18,013 nucleotides of DNA from Porticoccaceae bacterium (lineage in GTDB: Bacteria; Pseudomonadota; Gammaproteobacteria; Pseudomonadales; Porticoccaceae): positions 1 to 18,013 of the forward strand of contig JAFMBU010000016.1 of the NCBI GenBank assembly GCA_017858295.1. The letters run 5' to 3'. Made by a program: the position numbers and the translations under genes. The notes beneath the pieces are model-generated. The model ran no database searches, was not told the DNA's origin, and saw only the letters and a list, made by a program, of their open reading frames with translations. Positions 7,185-14,316 of this stretch are shown here, piece by piece (within the stretch, counting starts at the first letter, position 1; each line of letters starts with the position of its first letter).

Positions 7185-8483
7185 TTATTTTTCAAGCAAC
7201 GCAATCGCCTCGACATGGGCGGTGTGAGGGAACATGTCCATCACTCCAGCCGCCGTCATTTTATAACCGGCATCGGCGAGTACTTTTAGATCGCGAACCA
7301 TGGTCGAGGGGTGACAGGAGATATAGATAACCTGCCTGGCCTTGGTTTTTACAATCCACGGCATCACGCCAGCAGCGCCGCTTCGCGGAGGATCCAATAA
7401 TATTAGATCGACCTTGCCTTTAATTTTGCGCATACCAGTCCAATTGCTCAGATCGGAAACCACAAATTCAGTATTTGTAATATTGTTGCGCTGGGCATTT
7501 TCTTCGGCTTTCTCGACCAACTCGGTGAGCCCCTCAATACCAATCACGCGATCAAACTGCGCCGCCAAGGGCAGAGAGAAATTACCCGAACCACAGAACA
7601 GATCAACCGCAACAGAGGATCTGTCAGAAGACGTCTTACGCACCAGATCCAATACCTGATCAATCATCTGGCGATTAATCTCGCCATTGACCTGAACAAA
7701 TTGGCCCGGCTCTACTTGCAGCTGAATGCTATCGGTTAGGGCAACGTTTAAAGCTTTATCACCCCCATCAATGCGCTTGTAGGCGCTCTGCTTTTCAGTT
7801 TTCCACCACAGCTGGGCATCGCTAAATGTCAGCTCCGCCAACATAGCTTCACGTTCACTGGCAGAAGGCACACGACTGGCTTCAATGGCGATAGCCACGG
7901 CATTATCGGCACTGAGCAATTCAACCTCAGACAAACGAATACCGGTAGGGAAATTAACCATCCAGCCGGGCAACGCAGCGACGATCGCAGGAAGCGGCTG
8001 CACCAGTACATGACACTCAGTGATCGGCTCGATTCGGCGGCTACCTGCATTGCGGAAGCCAACCATAATCTGACCGTCTTTGGCCCGCTGCACAGCCAGG
8101 CGCGCACGGCGGCGATAGCCCCACTGCGGCGCACTCAATGCCGGCAAAATAATTTCTGGCAATAGGTTAGCGCGCTCGAGACTGTCGAGGAGCTGCTGTT
8201 GTTTGAAAGCGATCTGTGCGCCATGCTCAAGATGCTGCAATGTGCAGCCGCCACAGCGGGGAAAATGTTTGCACAGGGGATCGACGCGACTTGGAGAGGC
8301 CGAGACAACATTTATTACATGAGCTTCGTCATAATTGCGCTTCTGATTATGACGACGAAATTCAACCGTCTCACCGGGCAGCGCACCATCGATAAAGCAG
8401 GCCTTACCGTCGGGGCGACCGACGCCACGGCCGTCGTGAATCAAATCAACAATTTCGCAGATCAAGGGAGCTTCGTTGGCCAT
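7185..8483 (-). CDS. rlmD: 23S rRNA (uracil(1939)-C5)-methyltransferase RlmD
   Basis: 432 residues from the ATG at 8483; a TTG at 8504 would add seven residues and neither has a clear ribosome site. The enzyme methylates U1939 of 23S rRNA. An N-terminal TRAM-type RNA-binding domain (about 6-62) precedes the [4Fe-4S] ligands C71, C77 and C80, with C157 as probable fourth. The methyltransferase domain has SAM motif DLFCGSGNFSLPLA (294-307), LLDPPRSGA (362-370) and the nucleophile Cys390 in YISCHPST. The C terminus MFPHTAHVEAIALL is typical. The TRAM domain favours RlmD over RlmC. Confidence 0.93.
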   Translation of the reverse strand: MANEAPLICEIVDLIHDGRGVGRPDGKACFIDGALPGETVEFRRHNQKRNYDEAHVINVVSASPSRVDPLCKHFPRCGGCTLQHLEHGAQIAFKQQQLLDSLERANLLPEIILPALSAPQWGYRRRARLAVQRAKDGQIMVGFRNAGSRRIEPITECHVLVQPLPAIVAALPGWMVNFPTGIRLSEVELLSADNAVAIAIEASRVPSASEREAMLAELTFSDAQLWWKTEKQSAYKRIDGGDKALNVALTDSIQLQVEPGQFVQVNGEINRQMIDQVLDLVRKTSSDRSSVAVDLFCGSGNFSLPLAAQFDRVIGIEGLTELVEKAEENAQRNNITNTEFVVSDLSNWTGMRKIKGKVDLILLDPPRSGAAGVMPWIVKTKARQVIYISCHPSTMVRDLKVLADAGYKMTAAGVMDMFPHTAHVEAIALLEK

Positions 8484-8551
8484 AGTGGCATCTTGTGTGG
8501 TCAAATTTAAGGGCGCTATAGTAGCAGATTGAGGTAATCGCTTTTGATTGT

Positions 8552-8580
8552 TTTACATAGTGGATTATTGCGCTGATAAT
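8552..8580 (+). promoter_or_regulatory. Sigma-70 promoter for the cytochrome b561-YceI operon
   Basis: TTTACA (8552-8557) and GATAAT (8575-8580) are each five of six to consensus and are separated by the ideal 17 bases. They lie 37 bases before the start codon of the b561 gene, in the gap divergent from rlmD. Confidence 0.7.
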
Positions 8581-8617
8581 CACCCTCTACCTGATCTGTC
8601 TTCACGGAGGAAATCTT

Positions 8618-9154
8618 ATGATTACGCGCAACACAGAGCAACAATGGGGCTGGCCGAGCAAGCTGTTGCACTGGCTGACGGCGCTGCTGATTTTGATTCA
8701 AATTCCCCTGGGTATTTATGCCGATGACTTAGCCAACTCGCCGCTCAAACTTGAACTATTTGGCTGGCATAAATCCTTTGGCATCCTCATATTAATGCTG
8801 GCCATTATGCGACTGCTGTGGCGTATGGCAGGCTCTATTCCGACCCTGCCGGACGCCAACCTTGCACAGCGACGACTGGCCAATCTCGGCCACAGCCTGC
8901 TCTATGGACTTATGTTGCTGCTGCCCCTCAGTGGCTGGCTAATGTCCTCAGCGGCCAATCGACCGATCAATTGGTTCTGGCTGATAGAGCTTCCGGCGCT
9001 AACCGGGCCCAACAAAGCGCTGAAAGAAATTGCCGAAGAGATTCACGAGGTATCAGTCGTTCTGCTGCTGGTTGTACTTGCAGTACATATAGGTGCGGCT
9101 CTCTGGCATCACTTTAAACTTCGCGATAGCGTGCTAAAACGCATGTGGTTTTAA
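8618..9154 (+). CDS. Cytochrome b561 (YceJ/CybB family)
   Basis: 178 residues with four predicted membrane helices (about 16-35, 51-69, 90-110 and 143-163). These di-heme inner-membrane proteins pass electrons between quinones and periplasmic partners. Candidate heme ligands are H18, H51, H143 and H157. A strong ribosome site GGAGGAA precedes the ATG. The next gene, four bases downstream, is a secreted YceI protein, the same pairing as E. coli yceJ-yceI. The function is probably linked to that periplasmic lipocalin-like partner, but the substrate is unknown. Confidence 0.92.
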   Translation: MITRNTEQQWGWPSKLLHWLTALLILIQIPLGIYADDLANSPLKLELFGWHKSFGILILMLAIMRLLWRMAGSIPTLPDANLAQRRLANLGHSLLYGLMLLLPLSGWLMSSAANRPINWFWLIELPALTGPNKALKEIAEEIHEVSVVLLLVVLAVHIGAALWHHFKLRDSVLKRMWF

Positions 9155-9158
9155 ACTG

Positions 9159-9731
9159 ATGAAATATTTTCCCAAAGCGGTTCTGCTGTGCCTCGCTCTA
9201 GTTTGTCTTCCCAATGCTGCCGAACAATGGCAGTCAGCGCTTACCAACAGCCAACTTCTGTATCAAGTGACCTTTCAAGGTCTGCCAATAGAGGGCCAGT
9301 TTAAGCAGTTTTCCGTGAGCTACAGCCCAGGTGAAAAACTGCTGGTCACAGTGGCTATTGCCAGTGCCGATATGAGCGACGATGAGCTCAACAGTGAAAT
9401 TGCCGGTGTCGATTGGTTTGATGCTGGGCGCTTTGCCGAAGCGACTTTTAGGAGTAAAACATTGGTCGCTGACAGTAACTCGAGCCAACATTTTATTGCT
9501 CAGGGAAGCTTAAAATTAAAAGGCGTTTCCGAACCAGTGAATGTGCCATTTCTCTGGCAGCAAGATGCTAAAAATCCAGATAGGGCGATTATGAGCGGCC
9601 AGCTGATCCTTAAGCGCAACGACTTTTCTATCGGCATTGGTGATTGGTCCAGTGGTGAACAGATCGGCATTGATGTGAGTGTTAGCTTCGTTGTTGAAAT
9701 GCTCAGGCAGGTTGAGGAGCTAAATAATTAA
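9159..9731 (+). CDS. YceI family periplasmic protein
   Basis: 190 residues. A signal peptide is clear: basic MKYFPK, hydrophobic core to about residue 17, and probable cleavage near PNAA (18-21). The mature part has YceI-fold features: an early strand VTFQGLPIEGQFKQF, a central DWFDAGRFAEATFRS block, and the repeat-like SLKLKGVSEPVNVPF. YceI proteins form a lipocalin-like barrel that binds a polyprenyl or amphiphilic ligand in the periplasm. It follows cytochrome b561 by four bases and its own stop overlaps the proposed ATT start of the next gene. Strong Shine-Dalgarno is lacking, so translation may be coupled to the b561 gene. Confidence 0.9.
   Translation: MKYFPKAVLLCLALVCLPNAAEQWQSALTNSQLLYQVTFQGLPIEGQFKQFSVSYSPGEKLLVTVAIASADMSDDELNSEIAGVDWFDAGRFAEATFRSKTLVADSNSSQHFIAQGSLKLKGVSEPVNVPFLWQQDAKNPDRAIMSGQLILKRNDFSIGIGDWSSGEQIGIDVSVSFVVEMLRQVEELNN
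9714..9719 (+). promoter_or_regulatory. Shine-Dalgarno deciding the ATT start of the YceI-like lipoprotein
   Basis: GAGGAG lies within the last codons of the preceding yceI gene, seven bases before ATT at 9727. The only ATG in the region (9763) has no ribosome site and would cut the signal peptide to five residues before the lipobox Cys. Confidence 0.6.
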
Positions 9732-10422
9732 AAAGCTTATCGCCATAGCTTTACTCACCTCCATGTTACTGAGCGCCTGCTCGACACCCAGGGAAGATCT
9801 CAACACACAACAGCGACCCGCTGACTTCCCAGCCACTTTCTATGCAAACCCGGATCCACAGAGCAACCTCTACCAACTGGACAGCGCCAGCTCAATAGTT
9901 CGCATCAAAGTCCTGCGCGGTGGTGCTATGGCCAAGTTCGGTCACGATCATATAGTGGCCAGCCGAGACCTTCAGGGCTATCTATTGCTGGGTGATGACG
10001 GCAGCTGCCGAGGGGATTTCTATGCGGCTCTAAGCCAACTAATTGTCGATGATCCAGCTTTACGAGACCAGGCCAACCTAATTACCACCCCCACAGAAAA
10101 AGATATCACCGCCACCAAAACCAATATGCTGATCAGCTTGCAAGCTGCGGAATTTCCCTTTGTGCAACTTCAGAGTCTGGATTGCGCTGGCGCTACGGAT
10201 GGACAGCCTGTTCCAGTTCGTATCGGCTTACATGGGGCCACTCAAGAACAACAGCTAACTATGACAGTGACTCAATCAGATACCGACGCAATAATGATCA
10301 GTGGTAGCTTCGGGATTTTGCAAACCGACTTCGGCATAGAACCGTTCTCGGTATTTAATGGGTTGCTCAAGGTGCAAGACAGGTTGGAAATTAGCTATCA
10401 GCTAGTCGCTCGCAGACAGTAA
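9727..10422 (+). CDS. YceI-like domain lipoprotein with probable ATT start
   Basis: 231 residues from ATT at 9727; 219 from the first ATG (9763). From ATT the N terminus reads (M)KKLIAIALLTSMLLSAC, a full lipoprotein signal peptide with lipobox LSAC. From the ATG only five residues precede the Cys, too few for export. In-frame TAA at 9721 limits any longer start. The mature part is YceI-like: YQLDSASSIVRIKVLRGG, then FGHDHIV, a DDPALR segment and C-terminal strands ending in DRLEISYQLVARR. It is likely an outer-membrane-anchored or periplasmic partner of the adjacent YceI and cytochrome b561. The ATT codon overlaps the upstream stop, implying coupling. Confidence 0.8.
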   Translation: MKKLIAIALLTSMLLSACSTPREDLNTQQRPADFPATFYANPDPQSNLYQLDSASSIVRIKVLRGGAMAKFGHDHIVASRDLQGYLLLGDDGSCRGDFYAALSQLIVDDPALRDQANLITTPTEKDITATKTNMLISLQAAEFPFVQLQSLDCAGATDGQPVPVRIGLHGATQEQQLTMTVTQSDTDAIMISGSFGILQTDFGIEPFSVFNGLLKVQDRLEISYQLVARRQ

Positions 10423-10423
10423 C

Positions 10424-10978
10424 TCAGCCCTGTGAATCCGACACAGGGCAAAAACCCTGAGCAGGTACATCCAGCGCATTATTGAATTTACTCGAGAGAT
10501 TCTGAAAGGCAATCAATCCAGTCAGCTCGACTATTCCCTCATCATCATAAAATCCACGCAACCTTGTCATCAACTCAGCACTAACCACACCATGGGTATA
10601 GGTCACTGCCTCGGTGTACTCGAGCACAACGCGCTCCTCTTCGCTAAACAGATCCTGATTGTGCCAATCGCTGAGGGCCAGCATCTTATCCATGGAACCG
10701 CTGCGCTGAGCCAGAGTGGCTGAATTGATATCGACACAGAAATGACAGTCATTAACCTGAGACACCCGCACTGTCACAAGCGAGCGCAGCACCGGACTGA
10801 GGGGCGACCCTTTGCGATCCAACACTCCATACATTATCGCCACACTGGCAAACAGCTTTGGTGATCGCCCCCAGAGGCGACCCGGGTCGAGCACAGCGCC
10901 ATATTTGCGTTTCTGATTCCAGAAAAACGGACGAATATACCAAGGGTATTGATTGAGGGGTTTTACTTGGACATGCAT
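10424..10978 (-). CDS. Carboxymuconolactone decarboxylase / AhpD-like protein
   Basis: 184 residues. The core helical region carries NDCHFCVDINSATL (76-89) with redox cysteines C78 and C81 and the intervening His, the AhpD-type CxxC signature. AhpD-like proteins act as thiol peroxidase or reductant partners; many family members have no assigned substrate. A ribosome site AGGTG lies five bases before the ATG. It is the last gene of the minus-strand group DUF3429-DUF393-SDR, after a 55-base gap. It converges with the YceI-like lipoprotein gene, with one base between the stops, and its 3' end contains a perfect hairpin. Confidence 0.85.
   Translation of the reverse strand: MHVQVKPLNQYPWYIRPFFWNQKRKYGAVLDPGRLWGRSPKLFASVAIMYGVLDRKGSPLSPVLRSLVTVRVSQVNDCHFCVDINSATLAQRSGSMDKMLALSDWHNQDLFSEEERVVLEYTEAVTYTHGVVSAELMTRLRGFYDDEGIVELTGLIAFQNLSSKFNNALDVPAQGFCPVSDSQG
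10427..10449. repeat. Perfect 8-bp hairpin at a convergent gene junction
   Basis: GCCCTGTG (10427-10434) pairs with CACAGGGC (10442-10449) across seven bases. It overlaps the last codons of the AhpD-like gene just past the stop of the lipoprotein gene. No T-tract follows on either strand, so it is not a classical terminator, but it may mark the 3' ends of both messages. Confidence 0.55.
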
Positions 10979-11033
10979 TATTTCACCTGCTGTTACTCAC
11001 TGACCAGACACCAGTGTAGCAACTAACCCATGC

Positions 11034-11789
11034 TTACCAGGGAATCGCTTTATTATCCCAATCCAAATAGGAGAGTTCCCCATCGATCTCGGCGTGCGCC
11101 ATAATCCCGCACAATCGCTCCGCGACAAACTGCGGCGTAAACAACTTATCCGATGGCACTGAAGCTTGAAAAGGCTTCGATAGCGCCGTGTCCGTAGTAC
11201 CCGGATGAAAGGAAATAATCTTTACGTTTTTCACTCGCCGACCATATTCGATAGACAGAGTGCGCAACATCATATTGAGTGCTGCTTTGGAACTGCGGTA
11301 GGCATACCAACCGCCGAGCTGATTATCGCCAATACTGCCGACTCTGGCACTCAGGGCGGCAACAACGCAGCGCTGCTTACTCTTTAAGAGACGATGCAGT
11401 AACTTTAACCAGAGTACAGGGACCACCGTGTTGGCCTGAAAGACAGCTTGCAGAGACTCGGCATTAATATCTTCCAAGCGCTTCTCTGGCCACAAAGTAT
11501 CACTGTGCAAGATGCCATGGCAGATCACCACTCTAGTAATGCGACCAGCAAAGGGTTGCAGCTGTTCAACCACAGCGGCCATAGCGGGTTCCCTGTATTC
11601 GGTTTCAATCCACATTGGTGCGGCAGGGCCACTAGCAAAATGTTCTGGGGCGGCATTTCGACTTACAGCAATCACAGTGTCTATGCCAGCATCTGCCATT
11701 AACTCACTGATAATCGCCTGAGCAAGTCCGCCACTGGCTCCCAGCACCAATGCCGCAGTGCCTTGATTACCCTCATTTACACCAGTCAT
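11034..11789 (-). CDS. Short-chain dehydrogenase/reductase (SDR)
   Basis: 251 residues. An N-terminal Rossmann fold binds NAD(P) through LGASGGLAQ (16-24). The catalytic set is present: S147 in ALSARVGS, and Y164 with K168 in WYAYRSSKAALNMM. N120 is in FQANTVVPVLW. The substrate is unknown. Similar small SDRs are sometimes labelled C-factor-like. The start codon overlaps the DUF393 stop as ATGA, so the three upstream minus-strand genes are translationally coupled. From memory, SDR genes of this kind often occur near bacterial photolyases. Confidence 0.9.
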   Translation of the reverse strand: MTGVNEGNQGTAALVLGASGGLAQAIISELMADAGIDTVIAVSRNAAPEHFASGPAAPMWIETEYREPAMAAVVEQLQPFAGRITRVVICHGILHSDTLWPEKRLEDINAESLQAVFQANTVVPVLWLKLLHRLLKSKQRCVVAALSARVGSIGDNQLGGWYAYRSSKAALNMMLRTLSIEYGRRVKNVKIISFHPGTTDTALSKPFQASVPSDKLFTPQFVAERLCGIMAHAEIDGELSYLDWDNKAIPW

Positions 11790-12199
11790 ACCTCACCCCG
11801 CTTAATCTCGCAGACTTCACAGCGTTCGCTGCCGGTCAAAAGTTTTGAAATCCGCGAGCGGTGCTTGGCAAAAAACAGATAGACCTGATGAGACACCTGC
11901 TTGACCACAGGCCAGCGCAGTATGGCAACCCAATGACGCTTGCCTACTAGGGCCCAGGCTTCGTAGGTCACGTCCAAGGCGTAGATCATTTCGCCATTGG
12001 CCAGCTGGCCGTGAAGAATTTGATCCGCACGCACGGGATCTATGTAAGGAAAATCTGCGGCAAAACCCTCAGCATGAATATCTTGCAGGGCAATTTTTTG
12101 TTCGGTATCACGGCGACTCAGGTGGCGCATCTCGTTGACACAGAGTGGGCAGCCGCCGTCGTAGAAAATCGTGAGTTCAGGTTTTAAAACTGCGGTCAT
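11786..12199 (-). CDS. DUF393 (DCC) thiol-disulfide oxidoreductase-like protein
   Basis: 137 residues from the ATG at 12199. This start overlaps the DUF3429 stop (ATGA) and has GGAGAG eight bases upstream; longer readings merely extend into the DUF3429 gene. The family signature is LTIFYDGGCPLC (9-20), with a CxxC at 17 and 20 and the usual DxxCPxC arrangement at the start of a thioredoxin-like domain. The middle part contains the ADQILHGQLANGEMIYALD block typical of DCC proteins. A second CxxC-like pair, CEVC, is near the C terminus. The role is unknown; its location next to photolyase genes recurs in other bacteria (recollection). Confidence 0.9.
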   Translation of the reverse strand: MTAVLKPELTIFYDGGCPLCVNEMRHLSRRDTEQKIALQDIHAEGFAADFPYIDPVRADQILHGQLANGEMIYALDVTYEAWALVGKRHWVAILRWPVVKQVSHQVYLFFAKHRSRISKLLTGSERCEVCEIKRGEV

Positions 12200-12729
12200 A
12201 TTGATATCTCTCCAAGCATCAGTGCAGCGACTAGCCCATGCAACAACACTACTAAAATTGTGATTCGTAGGCGCATCGACCAATAGCTGCTGCTAAAAAG
12301 CGCCGCCGCTCCGGTCAATCGCTCGACCCAGAGCAAGCTTAAGAAGCCTGCCAGCAGTAAGCAGATGGCAAACACTGTCATAATGGGTGCGACATAGATT
12401 AACAGTAAACAGGCCCAGGCACTGAGGGCGATAAAATTGCTAAACAGAATAGTCACTGTTGCTAGCCTATTTGGCTCGTCCAGGCGGCTGCGCTGCCTCT
12501 CCCTCTCCCTCTCCCAGAGCGCACCACTTAAAAAGCTCAGGATTACCGCGCTATAAGCAATAAATATATAGGGCGCATAGAGGCCCAAAACCGAGGCGCT
12601 GTGTAATCCTGGACCATTAAAATGTGCATCAGCCATAATTCCCGCGAGCAGAATAAACGGCAGCGAGCCGAGATCTCCCAGCAGAGCGGTGAGGTTATAT
12701 TTTGCAGCTGAGGCCACTGGATCAGTCAT
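12196..12729 (-). CDS. DUF3429 family membrane protein
   Basis: 177 residues with about five membrane helices (roughly 12-32, 43-69, 90-113, 114-135 and 151-173). The N-terminal LLGDLGSLPFILLAG fits the DUF3429 start. The second cytoplasmic stretch has an unusual WERERERQRSR segment encoded by a six-base microsatellite (12496-12515). No function is assigned to the family. It is divergent from the DASH cryptochrome gene over 175 bases and is the first gene of an ATGA-coupled unit with DUF393 and the SDR. No Shine-Dalgarno precedes the ATG. Confidence 0.85.
   Translation of the reverse strand: MTDPVASAAKYNLTALLGDLGSLPFILLAGIMADAHFNGPGLHSASVLGLYAPYIFIAYSAVILSFLSGALWERERERQRSRLDEPNRLATVTILFSNFIALSAWACLLLIYVAPIMTVFAICLLLAGFLSLLWVERLTGAAALFSSSYWSMRLRITILVVLLHGLVAALMLGEISI
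12496..12515. repeat. Hexanucleotide microsatellite within the DUF3429 gene
   Basis: CCTCTC repeated slightly more than three times over 20 bases. On the coding strand it gives alternating GAG and AGG codons for Glu-Arg. Changes by whole units keep the frame. Confidence 0.75.
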
Positions 12730-12819
12730 AAAAGTTCGCTTTTACTTTTGAGTGAAGAGGTTTATTTGCTTGGTCATTGGTACGTGGGGCACGGCTATTT
12801 AGATGATTCTGAGAGCCGC

Positions 12820-12828
12820 TGTTATAAG
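12820..12828 (+). promoter_or_regulatory. Candidate extended -10 promoter for the photolyase genes
   Basis: TGTTATAAG contains the TGn extension and TATAAG (five of six). No good -35 is visible at the right spacing. It lies 77 bases before the DASH cryptochrome start in the divergent 175-base gap. Confidence 0.3.
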
Positions 12829-12904
12829 TCTAAAGTTGCCCATCAAGCGTATTTAAAAGCCTGTAACGGTCAATTTAAAATCCACAACAACGAGACAGGT
12901 CGGT

Positions 12905-14248
12905 ATGCAAAAAGTTGGTATTTTCTGGTTTAACCATGATCTTCGCATGGATGACAATGCCGCCCTGCTGCGCGCCGCCTCCGAGGTGGACAAGCTTATC
13001 TGCCTCTACTGCGTGGATACCTTCAGCGCTGGGCCCGGCTGGCAGCAACCGGCCAAGCTTGGGGCGCGCCGGCAAGACTTTTTATTGGAGTCACTGCAAG
13101 ATCTGGAAACCCAGCTCGGTCACTATGGCCAGAAACTGGTGGTGCGCATGGAGCCGCCACTGCAAGCCATTGCCCAGCTGATTACGGTGCACAATGTCTC
13201 GCACCTTTTCAGTTCCAAGCATGTGGGTAGCTATGAAAACCGAATCTGGAATACGCTGCGCAAGCGCTACTCTATGATAGAGTTTGCGCAGAGCCACACC
13301 CATACATTGTTTAACCCTTCTCAGCTGCCCTTTACCGTTGAGCAGTTGCCGGGAAGTTTTTCTAAGTTTCGCCGCCTCATTGAAAAAATGGATCTAGATG
13401 CGGTTATTTCCGCCCCCCTAGACGCACCGATTACATTACCACCACCGGCGCTAGTAGCAGATTTAGCTTGGCAACCCTTGTGGCAGCAGCACTTTTCACC
13501 TAGCGCCAATGAAGATATGCCTGCAGCAATGTTTAAGGGCGGTGCCAGTGCCGGCGAGAAACATCTCACAGGTTACTTCGCAAAGAATCTTGCCAGCAGC
13601 TACAAACAGACCCGCAATGGTCTCGACGGTATGGATTACTCGACAAAATTTTCTCCCTGGCTAGCCAATGGCACACTCTCCCCGCGACGCATAGTCCAAC
13701 AACTGCAAGAATACGAAGCCCGCGCAGGAGCCAATGATTCAACTTACTGGATCTTCTTTGAGCTTCTCTGGCGCGAGTATTTCCAATGGTACGGCCACAG
13801 ACACCAGCAACGGCTCTATGCTTTTTCTGGAATTAACGACTCAGCGCCGACCACCAGCTTTTATCCCGAGCGCTTCAAAAAGTGGTGCGCCGGTAACACT
13901 CCTTACGCCATCATTAATGCCTGCATGAAACAGCTAAATGTCACAGGCTACCTCTCCAACCGCGGTCGCCAGTTAGTAGCCAGCTGCTTTGTTCACGAGC
14001 TGGGTTTGGACTGGCGGCACGGTGCGGCTTATATGGAACAGCAACTGGTAGATTTTGATGTGGCCTCTAACTGGGGCAACTGGCAGTACCTCGCCGGCGT
14101 AGGAGCAGACCCGCGTGGACATCGCCGTTTTGACTTGCAAAAACAGGCACAAATTTATGACCCCAAAAATCAGTTTATACAGCGCTGGGCCGGCGATCAG
14201 ACGCTACAGCCTCTAGATTCTGTGGATGCAGCGGACTGGCCGATCTAA
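12905..14248 (+). CDS. Cryptochrome DASH / photolyase
   Basis: 447 residues, in the range of DASH cryptochromes. These flavoproteins bind FAD and a folate antenna; many repair cyclobutane dimers in single-stranded DNA. The N-terminal Rossmann-like photolyase domain runs about 1-130, beginning VGIFWFNHDLRMDDNAAL. The FAD domain covers about 210-425: TKFSPWLANGTLSPRRI (247-263), NRGRQLVASCFVHELGLDWR (352-371) and DVASNWGNWQYLAGVGADPRG, with IYDPKNQF. The LPGSFSKFRRLIE segment (148-160) is DASH-like. A weak ribosome site AGGT precedes the ATG. It is followed 68 bases later by an iron-sulfur photolyase, and diverges from DUF3429. A classical CPD photolyase is less likely but not excluded. Confidence 0.93.
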   Translation: MQKVGIFWFNHDLRMDDNAALLRAASEVDKLICLYCVDTFSAGPGWQQPAKLGARRQDFLLESLQDLETQLGHYGQKLVVRMEPPLQAIAQLITVHNVSHLFSSKHVGSYENRIWNTLRKRYSMIEFAQSHTHTLFNPSQLPFTVEQLPGSFSKFRRLIEKMDLDAVISAPLDAPITLPPPALVADLAWQPLWQQHFSPSANEDMPAAMFKGGASAGEKHLTGYFAKNLASSYKQTRNGLDGMDYSTKFSPWLANGTLSPRRIVQQLQEYEARAGANDSTYWIFFELLWREYFQWYGHRHQQRLYAFSGINDSAPTTSFYPERFKKWCAGNTPYAIINACMKQLNVTGYLSNRGRQLVASCFVHELGLDWRHGAAYMEQQLVDFDVASNWGNWQYLAGVGADPRGHRRFDLQKQAQIYDPKNQFIQRWAGDQTLQPLDSVDAADWPI

Positions 14249-14316
14249 GCCCATGTTAAGCTGCACAGAGGGATTTATTAACCATTAGCCTGCATCATTA
14301 AAAAGCACCCATAGCC

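Noticed and set aside
8484..8504. TTG start for rlmD
   Set aside because: It is possible, but no ribosome site precedes it and the added seven residues are not part of the TRAM domain; the ATG at 8483 is preferred.
12785..12793. Nine-base match TGGGGCACG shared with 17788-17796, upstream of both cryptochrome and proteorhodopsin
   Set aside because: A 9-mer shared between two regions of about 200 bases is expected by chance at a rate near 0.1-0.3, and no palindrome or spacing supports a common operator.
12748..12933. 61-codon reading frame with TTG start in the DUF3429-cryptochrome gap
   Set aside because: No ribosome site, no recognisable domain, and it overlaps the start of the cryptochrome gene; more likely promoter and leader DNA.
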